Shown here: positions 43,701 through 53,251 of the stretch, one piece after another
Numbering within the stretch: position 1 is the first letter of the stretch
How the letters are laid out: the number at the start of each line of letters is the position of its first letter
Assembly: GCA_032622095.1 (NCBI GenBank)
Contig: CP136062.1
Location: forward strand, 201,713,959-201,777,958
DNA: 64,000 nucleotides
From: Siphonodentalium dalli
Lineage: Eukaryota; Mollusca; Scaphopoda; Gadilida; Siphonodentaliidae
Direction of reading: 5' to 3'
Position numbers and translations under genes: made by a program
The notes under the pieces: model-generated
Told to the model about the DNA's origin: nothing
Database searches by the model: none
Seen by the model: the letters and a program-made list of their open reading frames with translations, nothing else

Positions 43701-46178
43701 ATCTGTTTCATTCTTTCAGGTTCTTCTCGGGAGAAGAGAAAACTAATGATGAAATTGAAGGGAAAAAATTTGGGACTCCTGAGAGTGGTGAAGCTGCTGA
43801 AGTAGATGGAAATTATGCACTAGTCGACGATACTACAGATATTTGCGATTTAATCAGAAATGACTGTGAGGCTGACGATCAAGCCCTTGATGTTGATAAC
43901 ATCGATATTGAAAAACATACTGACAACATTGAAAATGAGGATAACATTGCAAATTCGATAGGAGAGCATGGATACTCATCACCTGAAAAGGGCGTTCTTC
44001 AACCTTCTAAGGATATAAATAGCTCTCCGTCTTCGAAAGAAACTGAAAATAAAGACGTGAAGCTGTTCTTGTGTGGACAATGTGCGTTGGTTTTCAGCTC
44101 ACTCGAGGAATGCAAATCCCATATGGGAGAACAACACCAGGTTCAGTTCGGTGAGCAAGACAAACCGGTTTTACTACCTAAGAAAATGATTCCTACTAAT
44201 AAGGGTCCTAATGGGAAGCGGTTTGTGCGTCGAATGAGGCGAGGTGATACAGGGCCTGCTATTTGCGAAGTTTGCCAGAAAATGTTCACATCTGCAAAAA
44301 ACTTACGAAAGCACATCAGATCAATTCATGATGGAATAAAGCCAGAGTCGGAAAGGGTTCCGAAAGTGTGTCCAACATGTAAAAGGTCATTCGCTAATCA
44401 TAAAACTCTTGGTAAACATATTCGACAGGTGCATGAAGAACGGAAACCTCACTTGTGCCCAATCTGTGGTGTCGCCATCGCTCGATCGACACGACTCGCT
44501 ATACATCTGCGAAAGCACACGGGGGAGAAACCTCTACAGTAAGTACTGATCAGTATGAGAACGTTGTGTTTATTACACATGGACCTGTCCTAATAGTGCA
44601 CAGCAGATAATTGTTTTTTTTTTCATTAACTTGATAACAAGCGCTCTCATAATTAAAAAAAGTTCTGGCTTTGTAACTATTTTTTGGCACAAAATTTCAA
44701 CGTCTATGGTGGACATTATTAAATTGAATCAAACAGCATTAAATATTTTATGTACCGATAATTTTCAACTTAATATTTTGGTCCCTGAATTGTGGCAATC
44801 CAAGCAATTAATTGCGATTTAAGAAAGCAAGAATTGCTGGACCTACAACAGTATACCAATTTGAGGCTCCAAACAGCCATGGACCTTTATATGTCTGTTT
44901 GATATTCACAGCCCTCAAAATTAGCTACGGCAAAAGGTGATGCCATAGAAGCCAATATTGAATTTCATAATTATGTGAATTTCTAGGGCTGGTGCTCATG
45001 TTTTATTCTCTCTTTGAAGGTGTCAATATTGCCCGTATGCGACAGCAGATCCAAATAATCTGCGACGCCATAGGCTGCAACACGTCGACGAGAAACCTTA
45101 TAACTGTAAGTTCTGTGACTATACATGTAGACAAACTGTCTCTCTGAAAGCCCACCTCAAAAAATCTCATCCGATGAGTGGCGGAATCTTCACCTGCGGT
45201 ATTTGCAATTTCCAAACTGTGAGTCAGTTGACATTTAGCATGCATGTTCATTATGACGGAGAGAAGCCACGCCCCAAACGGAAACCTGAATCGAGCAAGG
45301 ATGATAAGAAAACAGCTGATAAAGCGAACAATCTTAAAGTGCAAATCATGCAAAGTTCGGTTCAGAGCACTGAAGTTCAAGGGACAGAACAGCAGAGTAT
45401 TATATTAATACCCACACGAGAAACAAATGTTTTGGCGGCTACTAGTGGTCAGGTGGAAGTGTCTGCCGATATGAGGAATGTTCTGAACCAGTACTTACAA
45501 AAACAGACAGTGACGGTTCAACAACAGCAAACAAATGCGGCAACAACTGATGTTGTGTTTAATTCCAGTGATAGCGAAAAATTTATGTTCATTCAACAAA
45601 TAGAGTCGGTCCAAAGAAAAGATTCCAGTCAGGGTCAAGATCCTGTTTCCGAAAATCAGCAATTTGTGATGGATAATATCACAAGTAAATTGTTGAACAC
45701 TAGTTCTATGAATATAACCACTGATATTAACGAAGTTGTGAGAGAAGCTTTCGGATCACAAGAGACGTCACCCATAAAGGAAACCAAGGGAGATAATCAA
45801 CAAAAAGTTATTGTTTTCAATGGACAGAATTTCGTGCTTAATCAAAATATTCCATTCAGTCCTGGTTCGGTTAATCAGAGTTTGATAATGGCGACTTCTC
45901 CGAACGCTTCAGCAATTGTTGATCCTCAGAATATTACATTCAGTTCATCGGGCGATAATGAGATTATCTACGTTGAACAGTCTAAGTTGACAAATGATGT
46001 TGTTGATAACACGGTGGGCAGTGATTCACATACTCTGATATCATATGATGGCGGTTTGAGTAACGCTGCTAATGTGAACAACATGAAGATTGACCAGAAT
46101 CAGATTGTTATTGGCAATGAGTCTGCTCGGCAATTTGTTCTGATTGAATCGCTCACCGATAATGTCAATCAGGGTTGA
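37735..46178 (+). CDS. C2H2 zinc-finger protein gene, three exons, about 745 aa
   Basis: Coding exons are 37754-38013, 43720-44538 and 45020-46178. Acceptors (TTTTTTTTAG, TTCTTTCAG, CTTTGAAG) and donors (GTGAGA, GTAAGT) are good, and the phase-2 joins restore Arg87 and Gln360. An in-frame TGA at 37742 precedes the ATG at 37754. Since an acceptor precedes it, a non-coding first exon probably lies upstream. Eight fingers are visible: residues 50-71, 205-226, 269-290, 304-325, 333-353, 361-381, 389-410 and a degenerate last one, 419-437, whose second His comes too early. Classical linkers (TGEKP, DEKP) join fingers 5-6 and 6-7. Residues 88-200 are acidic. Residues 440-745 are Gln/Ser/Asn/Val-rich, like a transactivation tail. 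It is probably a nuclear DNA-binding transcription regulator. The orthologue is not identified. Confidence 0.93.
37754..38013 (+). CDS. Zinc-finger gene, coding exon 1
   Basis: Encodes residues 1-86 and two bases of codon 87: a Lys/Glu-rich start and finger 1 (C50, C53, H66, H71, with four residues between the histidines). The 5' splice site is AAG|GTGAGA. Nineteen bases of 5' UTR (37735-37753) belong to the same exon. Confidence 0.9.
38488..39343. mobile_element. Non-autonomous hAT-type element (856 bp) with perfect 8-bp TSD
   Basis: The ends are CAGGGTTGGTGATTT and AAATCAGCCAACCCTG, a hAT-like terminus. They are flanked on both sides by TTACATAG (38480-38487 and 39344-39351), an exact 8-bp target duplication as hAT elements make. 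The subterminal regions are AT-rich with repeated TTTGATT/AAATCAA. No transposase is encoded. Confidence 0.93.
39397..39613. mobile_element. Mariner-type hairpin MITE, copy 1 (217 bp, near-perfect palindrome)
   Basis: Runs CAGTAATGCTCTAAATAATC to its complement, with arms of about 105 bp almost fully complementary and meeting around 39503 (GAAAGCTCTC|GGGGAGAGCTTTC). It is flanked by TA on both sides, as Tc1/mariner insertions are. The arms include GGAGTCGATTATTTAG and CACAGCAGAATTATGGGTAA. As RNA it would form one long hairpin. Confidence 0.92.
39614..40090 (+). other. Intron sequence between insertions, nothing recognised
   Basis: No repeat or exon identified. Confidence 0.5.
41038..41345 (-). 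pseudogene. Captured CXC-domain gene fragment, left arm
   Basis: On the minus strand the sequence reads LPPTSDSFHY, HLLRTNYQVLVWKQAT, GWKEDNGRLDPT, MSLEPIPKSCLEII and a Cys-rich run (GCKKGC, RCTCRKSKL, PLCNCGTDC). At least two frame changes interrupt it. It begins exactly at the inner end of the left arm, so the gene piece is cut off at its N-terminal side by the arm boundary. One Cys of the cluster is Ser and another is Phe. Confidence 0.75.
41406..41940 (+). pseudogene. Captured CXC-domain gene fragment, right arm and spacer
   Basis: On the + strand the same gene piece is longer. It starts in the spacer with LAFHALTVCDSTSF, FAWKIYLECCELLKGIGN and ETIESAEHFVCKL. After an in-frame stop it continues LKNARFRM, LPPTSDSFHYHLLRTNYQ, and then the Cys-rich MSLEPIPKSCLEIIKCGCKK segment ending CNCGTDCNNK. 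Stops and small deletions (near 41575 and 41780) make it inactive. The order HALTxCDS, AExFxCKLY, LPPTSDS, VW, GW, EP(I)PKSC and a CXC-like cysteine cluster matches a widespread family of large, uncharacterised, multi-copy animal proteins (recognised from memory). The Cys cluster resembles Tesmin/TSO1 CXC motifs. This must be the C-terminal quarter or so of such a protein. Confidence 0.75.
42962..43307 (+). other. Intron sequence, nothing recognised
   Basis: No repeat or exon identified. Confidence 0.5.
43308..43676 (+). mobile_element. MITE family M2, copy 3 (369 bp, internally deleted)
   Basis: Bounded by TTAAAGAAACGGGCGGC and GCCACCTGTGCCTTTAA. The interior shares CCGTCAAAAACCNCCA and the AAAGAGCGTT boxes with copies 1 and 2, but lacks about 130 bases. 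It ends only 44 bases before exon 2. Confidence 0.82.
43720..44538 (+). CDS. Zinc-finger gene, coding exon 2
   Basis: Encodes residues 88-359 plus two bases of codon 360. It holds an acidic Asp/Glu/Ile-rich segment, then fingers 2-5 with conserved C-x2-C and H-x3/4-H spacing, ending in the HTGEKP linker. The donor is CA|GTAAGT. Confidence 0.92.
44539..45019 (+). other. Intron 2 of the zinc-finger gene
   Basis: 481 bp, GTAAGT to CTTTGAAG. No repeats recognised. Confidence 0.88.
45020..46178 (+). CDS. Zinc-finger gene, coding exon 3 and stop
   Basis: Completes Gln360, then fingers 6-8 and the long low-complexity tail, with Gln runs near residues 500-510 and many Asn, Ser, Val and Ile. Ends with TGA at 46176-46178. 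Confidence 0.92.
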
Positions 46179-47110
46179 TGTAGACAGGAATTATGTTCGG
46201 AATTTTGTAAACCAAGTTTCTTTTGTCTCACCGGTGACTTTGGTCAGCTGGCAAAATGAAGCTCTCAGGCATGCTTTAATATCTTTAAAATAGCTCATCA
46301 ACTGATCTTTCTACAGTTGTCGACCAAATATTTAGCAGATATATTCTACTAATCAGTGACTGAGCTAATATGGATATCCTTGCATACAGTAATGCCCTAA
46401 GTAATCGACTCCTTAACCACACCAGAATTATGGGTAACTTTTCAGGATTTAGTTGGAAATATGGCTTGCTGCCATTCATCGGAAAGCTCTCAGTGAGAGC
46501 TTTTCAATGAATGGCAACAAGCCATATTTCCGACTAAGTCTTGAAAAGTTACCCATAATTCTGCTGTGGTAAAAAAAAAAGGAGTTGATTACTTAGGGCA
46601 TTACTGTACTCTCTGTTAGATCAAGTCTTCTCGGCCCATAAAAGCTTGGGATATCGGTTGGGTTGATGCTGTTTTGGATCGAGGTCCATTCCGTTACTGT
46701 TCTATAATATTATTGAAAAGACACACTACATTTACACGTGGAGTTTGGGCATTCACATGAACCCCTGAATATGGTTAATCGTCTGACATGCCCACAATTA
46801 ACCTGTCTTCAATGTGATACGCTATGCTCAAATTAATTGACCCTTAACGAGGTTGACCACTGGTATTACCACGGTACTCGACCATGTTCATGCGATCAAT
46901 GGTCAATTATTATAATATCAATTATACTGAATGCATTACCACCTCACAGTTAGACTGTATTCTTCATGCGATGTTTGTATGAAAGTCGGCATTACAACCA
47001 CATCAGAGGGTTTGTTTATTTCTGGTTTGACGTGATGCTGCATTGATGATGCAATCACAAATCTCGGTCAGAGATCAACTTCATATGTTGAATAAACCAT
47101 AAACAATTTA
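46179..47110 (+). other. Probable 3' UTR of the zinc-finger gene
   Basis: The first canonical AATAAA downstream of the stop is at 47091-47096, with another near 47149. If used, the 3' UTR is about 0.9 kb and contains the hairpin MITE at 46387-46606. The extent is inferred. Confidence 0.5.
46387..46606. mobile_element. Mariner-type hairpin MITE, copy 2 (220 bp)
   Basis: CAGTAATGCCC to GGGCATTACTG, flanked by TA on both sides. The arms are nearly complementary over 105 bases, apart from an inserted A-run near 46571. It lies 209 bases after the zinc-finger stop codon. Confidence 0.92.
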
Positions 47111-48869
47111 TTAACTAAAATATTGTTTTATGTTTAGTTATCTTGAAAATAAAGATACCCCTGATGGTGTAGATATGGTATTTATCAATTGAAAACTTGG
47201 TGATTGAATATGTTCCGGACGTCAAACACTCATGTGTTTCTACAAGATCAAACTCAATCTCATCGCTGTAAAAAAACCTGTAAATTATATAGAATAAATA
47301 CTTGATATCATTGATTAAAATGTTTTAAGTGTTTAGTTGATATAAAACAAATTAGGTTTATAAATATATGACCGATAACATAAATTGGAAGTTTACAGGA
47401 AAATATCTCAGTTGCTCAAATGTTATGATCTGTACTTTGATCGCCGTTGGCTATGTTTGTGGGAAAACAATTAACGCGGTGCACGGCGCTCATAAAAAAT
47501 TAACTGGGTGCATGGCAGTCGTGAGAAACATGTCGCAAAACAAAATTAATGCAGCGCTAAAAAACTACCAGCGGATACCGCATATCAACCGCTATCATTT
47601 GCCACTGTTGACTTACGGTATGACTGCAGTCATTACCGGCCTACAGCATTGTTAAAGTGGTCGAGTAATTGAGTAATTAGATCATAGCTGTATATCATTT
47701 ACCAGGATAGAAAAAGGTAATGTGATGATACGATTGTTTAATATATTGTATACATATATTTTCTTATAGCGTGACAAATATAAATTCTCTGGAAATCAAG
47801 GCTGTTTTTACTTACAAATGTCATTGATTTGACATTCAACGGATCTCTGATATACACATGTTTGATAAAATCATGCTTGGGATAGGCTTTACTCTATGTT
47901 CATATATGCAAAGTGTCCATTTGACCTAATCCAAAGACATATGTGCAAGATAACTCCTGCCCACGATTCTGGGCATAAAGTCTGTTATAGAAGAGTAATG
48001 GAACTTGGTTCAAAACAGCTTCAACCCAACCAATATCCCATGCTGTTGTGGACCAAGAAGACTTTGTCTAACTTTTGTTGCTAAAGACATATTATGGACA
48101 TATTCGGGTGCGTGAAACTGATAAGTTCGTATTCAGGCATTATGCCAACCTGGGGAATGTAGCATTCTACTAACATCGTCGAAATTTCAAATAATTCGAC
48201 CATACCACTCCATAGAAAACAGCATCTGAACTACGCTCAATTGTAAATATTTACATCTCGATTCGGGACGCAACTTACGGCAACATACAAATACAAATGA
48301 TTTCGCCATCGAGAGTCATTGCATTTAATTGATATATCAGAATGATGGTGTGTGTTGTCAATTTGATTAATATTCGTAAAAATAACTACTTTGAGCAAGA
48401 TTATTCTCCATTTCTATTTGATCACCCTACCGGAGTGCTTCACATCACTTTAAACCTTTTTGTTGTAAAATCGTAATCTACTGAACTTGCGATTTGTGAA
48501 CTGATGTTGGAAATTTATCCATGACTAGAACAGTGTCTTTCGTTTTGTGTGACACTTATTATTATTTTCATATTTAAAGACATAAGCACAGGCAGTAAAA
48601 TCAATTAATTCATGTGAGCAGATGAACATATCCTAGCAACCGTTATGCCGCACCCGTTATGACTGGCTGTGGAATAATCAGTTGTAGGGCCCCTCAATGC
48701 ATATGGCTGCATATCCATCCAATACTTCCTCATAATAGTATTCAAAATTCAATGTTGCTATAAATTCAAATGATAGTTTCATCATGCATCAGATCGGTCA
48801 CTGACACAGAGACTTGGCGATTTGGAATTTACTTTCAATACGCACTACAATACGCACTACAATGGTGTA
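47111..48869. other. Intergenic sequence, no supported gene
   Basis: A 95-codon + frame at 47368-47655 has no recognisable domain. A TATCCTAGCAACCGTTA segment near 48630 resembles the arm unit of fold-back I. Confidence 0.5.
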
Positions 48870-49059
48870 GTAACCCATTCTATACTAAATTCTCATTGAT
48901 GAGTAGTTCCCTTAGAAAATGAATATGAATTCTTCAGTGCTTATATTATTTTTTCGTCTGACTGCCGTCAGCTAGTTTATCCTGAAGACCCTTCCAAATG
49001 AGTGACCATTCCAATGTATTCATTTATAATGGGAGAAACCATAGAAAGAAAAGGGTTAA
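48870..49059 (+). mobile_element. piggyBac-type MITE, family P3, copy 1
   Basis: From TAACCCATTCTATACTAAAT through CATTGATGAGTAGTTC and GACCATTCCAATGTAT to AGAAAGAAAAGGG TTAA. Homologous to 53733-53971 and 55252-55502. It shares its right TTAA with the next element. Confidence 0.7.
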
Positions 49060-49199
49060 CCCTTTACCCAACAAACCGGCCAAATAAAGCTTCAACAACC
49101 TAAAATATCTTCGGTCTGTCTCAATAGAACCATACAAATATGGATATCATTGGAACCGGCTCCTTGACCACATTGTGATAGTTACAGTTATGCCCTGTG

Positions 49200-49266
49200 C
49201 CAATGCATTCTCTTATATATGCGAGTCGACCATAGGTCGCCTCGCATATATAAGAGAATGCATTGG
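49200..49266. repeat. 67-bp hairpin, copy 1
   Basis: CCAATGCATTCTCTTATATA then TGCGAGTCGACC, loop ATA, then the complementary arm. 32-bp stem with one mismatch. Confidence 0.93.
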
Positions 49267-49344
49267 CCTAAAAAAAATCTTTTAACACTTTTTACCATTT
49301 TTTCTTACATTCTTTAACAATTTTATAATTTTTAATGTGTTAAG

Positions 49345-49411
49345 CCAATGCATTCTCTTATATATGCGAGGCGACCTATGGTCGACTCGCATATATAAGA
49401 GAATGCATTGG
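49345..49411. repeat. 67-bp hairpin, copy 2
   Basis: The reverse complement of copy 1 (CGAGGCGACC arm first). Identical length. Confidence 0.93.
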
Positions 49412-49566
49412 CACAGGGCCCTTCTGTTGGGTAAAGGGTTAAGGGTTAAAATTATACAATTATTGACCCTCCTCAGACTTTTGGTCTGGCCTTGGGACTC
49501 TATAGACTGATTATCAAGAGGCACGAATGCTTTAATCATTTTCTCGGATTCCTGGAAATACACATA

Positions 49567-49688
49567 CAGTAATGCCCTAAATAATGGACTCCTTAACCAC
49601 AGCAGAATTATGGGTATTTTTCAGGGTTTAGTTGGAAATATGGCTTGTTCTGCTGTGGTTAAGGAGTTGATTATTTAGGGCATTACTG
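49567..49688. mobile_element. Mariner-type hairpin MITE, copy 3 (deleted, 122 bp)
   Basis: TA-flanked CAGTAATGCCC and GGGCATTACTG ends; the palindrome centre is lost after GGAAATATGGCTTGTT. Confidence 0.88.
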
Positions 49689-49891
49689 TATTGCACTTGG
49701 AGTAGATGTTTGTAAAGCTCCAAAGAAGTGGACAAACACCTTGGAAATCACCTTTGCCAGTATTTGTATGAATGAAGGAAAATCTGTATCAATAGAGAGG
49801 TTTAGGTTATAAAAATGCCAAACTTCAAACTGGGGTTGCTATAGACATATTCTTGGACCGAATGCACCTCGTGATATATCCACTTATATAA

Positions 49892-49997
49892 TAATGCCCT
49901 AAGTAATCGACTCCTTAACCACAGCAGAATTATGTGTAATTTTTCATGATTTAGTTGGAAATATGGCTTGTTTCCATTCATCGGAAAGCTTTCAGTG
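49892..49997. mobile_element. Mariner-type hairpin MITE, single-arm remnant
   Basis: Only the left arm remains (AATGCCCTAAGTAATCGACT to CATCGGAAAGCTTTC). No second arm follows. Confidence 0.82.
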
Positions 49998-51446
49998 GAA
50001 ATCATAATTATGATTCACAAAATTCAGTAGGACTCCGGTCGGTTTGCTAACAATTTAATGCCCATTACGATCCATGCCACGGCATGAATTAAGGCGAACT
50101 TCACATGCTTTTATGTGATTTTGGAGGGACAAATTAATCTCAAGTCGCGGATGTCTTGTTAGTGTACTACGGAGGTAACAGTATGTCGACTACATGCATT
50201 GGGTTATCATGTTTTCTACAAGTTAGAACTTAGTTATCATATGAACTCTGAATGATCAAAAACAGTTTCGACACAATGAGAACGTCTGGCGATCAAATAA
50301 ATCAGCTGACCATCAAGGCTCAAAATAAGTGGCCAGTCAAGGATATTGTCTGACGAAAAATAGCTTATGTCCAATGCACTTCTGTATCTGTCGGACATTT
50401 TGTCCAATGCAAATTTTTAAACAATCTGTATCTGTTTGGGTACATCTAAGGAGCCATTACTGTCCAAATGAATATAATTTTCTCGTTTGTGAATTGCACG
50501 TGTATTTATTAATCGACATAAAGATTTTTGAACTTTAGAAAACAAAAATAACATGGGTTTTTCCTGGGAGGCGATTGGACGCTCACTAAAACGAGCACAT
50601 CATTGACGAATAATAAGTTGATTGGAAATTTAAATACTGTCTCATACAGTACATCTGAAAATTTGACAGCACCATTTTGAAATGACCAACACCATCCATT
50701 TGGTGCCTGTCATTTTGACAGTCAGTAAAAAAAAATATAATTTGAGCCTTGCTGACCATTAGTAGCTAATAGTGATCCAAGTTTTAGGTTTGCTATTTTA
50801 CAATCTAAACCTCATTGTTTTCACCTGTCTCTTCATAGAATCTGATATGCTCCTTGACACCCCTCAATTATCATGTCATCTTTTTCGGACGTCAAAGATA
50901 ACAACTTTCTTTGAAGTGTGGAAGCTAGATACCCTGTAACAGCAGCCACCATTTTTATTTTTTCCAATTCAGACTCTTTATTATTGAAAGTTTGTTTGGT
51001 ATAAAAAAAAAGACCCCCCCCCCCCCACTACGAAAAATCTAAGGAAGAGATATAAATTTAGTTGGCAAAATACTTAGCTCTTTTTGTGAACTTTCACCGC
51101 TTGACATTCAGTAATGGACCTCATTCATTAACACAGGCTCCACCAGCAGTTATAACCCTAATAGCCACTTAATTTCATATTTTTCAGCTCTATAATTACT
51201 GATATGGTTTAATGCATCTATTATTCTATAACAACAGCAATGATTTTGGACGGCATGACGGTTTATTAACAGCCTGACAGAAATGGTTAACAGCCCAACA
51301 TCCTATAGGATGGAGGGCTTCTAATAATTACTAAAGGGCCGCTAATAGAACCGTAATGCCTCAGAAACTGTTATTACTATTATTACCACTCCTGTACCAC
51401 AACCTACATTGTAAATACTGTCATATAAATAATGGATGTCATTTTG
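49998..51446. other. Intergenic sequence, nothing recognised
   Basis: No gene supported. A poly-C run of about 14 bases lies near 51013. Confidence 0.5.
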
Positions 51447-51706
51447 TTCCTGAAATATAAGTCAAATATTATATTCTATCAAAATCATTTTTAGCTCAAA
51501 TTGACAAAGTCAAGTTTGAGCTATTATTATGGGTTGGCATCGACTCTAGGGTCTATGTGTGCATTCATCTGTCAATTTCCTGAAATATAAGTCAAATATT
51601 ATATTCTATCAAAATCATTTTTAGCTCAAATTGACAAAGTCAAGTTTGAGCTATTATTATGGGTTGGCATCGACTCTAGGGTCTATGTGTGCATTCATCT
51701 GTCAAT
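51447..51706. repeat. Perfect 130-bp tandem duplication
   Basis: Two head-to-tail copies (51447-51576 and 51577-51706) appear identical base for base, starting TTCCTGAAATATAAGTC and ending CATTCATCTGTCAA. This is either very recent or an assembly artefact. Confidence 0.93.
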
Positions 51707-52560
51707 TTCCATTAGCACACACGACAGGTCAGTGATGTGACATCTCTCATCCAATCGTCACCAAACTTCAATGGATTTTCTTGACGACCTCTAGAAAGGA
51801 GCCATAATTTTTTTCCAAAATTTGTTAAAAAACATGGCTGCCAGCAGCCATTTTGGATTTCAAATTTGAATCCATCGGCATACCTTGCAGCCCTCATTTA
51901 TTGGAGGATTGCTTTGAAAAATTACAGGATTTTACTCTTTGCATGACTAAATCCTTTGACAATCCCTAAAGGCCACATCCCTCATCCGATCATCACCAAA
52001 TTTCCTATGGATCTTCTGGGTGACCTCTAGATGAAAGCAAATATTTGTTAAAAATATGGCCACCAGTGGCCATCTTGGATTTTACTCTTAAGATGACTAA
52101 ATTCTTTGCATACCCTGCATGCCACATCCCTCATCCGATCATCACTAAACATCATATGGATCTTCGGTTTTCCAATTTTCCAACTAGTGGCCACCTTGGA
52201 TTTCAGATCTGAATCCATCCGGAACACCTTGCAGCCAACATTTAATTACAGACATGTTCAGGATCACTTCTATCTAGATGGGAGCTATGGAATTTGAATG
52301 ATATTCATTCCAAAACATTGTTGCCAGCAGCCATCTTCGAATTTACTCTTTGCATCATTATATACAGTGTACTTTTGGATGCCCTACACCCAACATTTTG
52401 ACACCTAACTTCATACTCTCAGATGCCTAATAATAGTGTCGCCATGTTTATTAATTTTGAAGAAAATTCCCAATGATCACTTACGATCACCTATTCTCTT
52501 TTGGCTGTAATGTATGACAGTATGTTCTTTCCAAGTTGAGCTACAATGTCATTGACACTG
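51490..52560 (+). repeat. TTTTTAGCTCAAATTGACAA-type dispersed element with tandem interior
   Basis: It opens TTTTTAGCTCAAATTGACAA and closes TTGAGCTACAATGTCATTG. A unit of about 150-170 bp recurs inside (CATCCCTCATCCGATCATCA, GGATCTTC, GGCCACCAGTGGCCATCTTG). TAGCTCA-headed elements of this build are common in mollusc genomes. Confidence 0.65.
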
Positions 52561-52706
52561 TCATATCAATTGATGTGTGATCCAGATGACAGATGCAACA
52601 TACATTTTGGGGAGATAATTTTAGTTATTACGTCAGGTCTGGTACATCATGAATTTAACTATTATACTGGTATTAGCTACAGTAATGCCCTAAATAATCG
52701 ACTCCT

Positions 52707-52951
52707 TTAATCCTTTGAGTGCCAGGGGCCGATCTCATCGGCCCTAAACCTACACAATAAGTCTGTTAAAGAATATAATAAAATATATTAAAATTGTAAA
52801 AAATTGTAAAAAAAAATAAAAAAATTGTTAGGCCAATGCATTCTCTTATATATGCGAGGCGACATATGGTCGACTCGCATATATAAGAGAATGCATTGGC
52901 ACAGGGTATATGGGTTGATACAAAAATCGGACCTGGCACTCAAAGGGTTAA
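52707..52951 (+). mobile_element. piggyBac-type MITE, family P1 (245 bp)
   Basis: TTAA TCCTTTGAGTGCCAGG and CCTGGCACTCAAAGGG TTAA, the classic piggyBac-like terminus. It carries one copy of the 67-bp hairpin. Confidence 0.88.
52833..52899. repeat. 67-bp hairpin, copy 3
   Basis: Same hairpin within a P1 element, with GACATATGGTCG at the tip. Confidence 0.92.
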
Positions 52952-52978
52952 TCCTTTACCCAATAGAACGGCCCTGTG

Positions 52979-53045
52979 CCAATGCATTCTCTTATATATG
53001 CGAGTCGACCATAGGTCGCCTCGCATATATAAGAGAATGCATTGG
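52979..53045. repeat. 67-bp hairpin, copy 4
   Basis: Identical in layout to copy 1. Confidence 0.92.
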
Positions 53046-53184
53046 CTTAACACATATTAAAAATGATAAAATTGTCAAAGAATGTAGAAAAATATTATAA
53101 AAATTGTTAAAAACTGTAAGAAAAAATTATAAAATTGTTAAAGAATGTAGGTAAAAAGTGTTAAAAAAAAGAATTGTTTTTAGG

Positions 53185-53251
53185 CCAATGCATTTTCTTA
53201 TATATGCGAGGCGACCTATGGTCGACTAGCATATATAAGAGAATGCATTGG
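53185..53251. repeat. 67-bp hairpin, copy 5
   Basis: Orientation of copy 2, with two substitutions (TTTTCTTAT and GACTAGC). Confidence 0.92.

Larger units (their letters stand above)
38014..43719 (+). other. Intron 1 of the zinc-finger gene (5.7 kb, filled with mobile elements)
   Basis: Begins GTGAGA and ends TTCTTTCAG. It carries an hAT-type element, a mariner-type hairpin, a 2.9-kb palindrome and an M2 MITE, each listed separately. Without these, about 1.4 kb of other sequence would remain. Confidence 0.88.
49056..49442 (+). mobile_element. piggyBac-type MITE, family P2, copy 1, with two 67-bp hairpins
   Basis: TTAA CCCTTTACCCAACA at the left and TGTTGGGTAAAGGG TTAA at the right: TTAA target and CCCTTT termini as in piggyBac elements. 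The interior holds two copies of the 67-bp hairpin in opposite orientation, with AT-rich spacer between. No coding capacity. Confidence 0.85.

Noticed and set aside
47368-47655. 95-codon + frame downstream of the zinc-finger gene
   Set aside because: No recognisable motif; length is plausible by chance in this amount of sequence.
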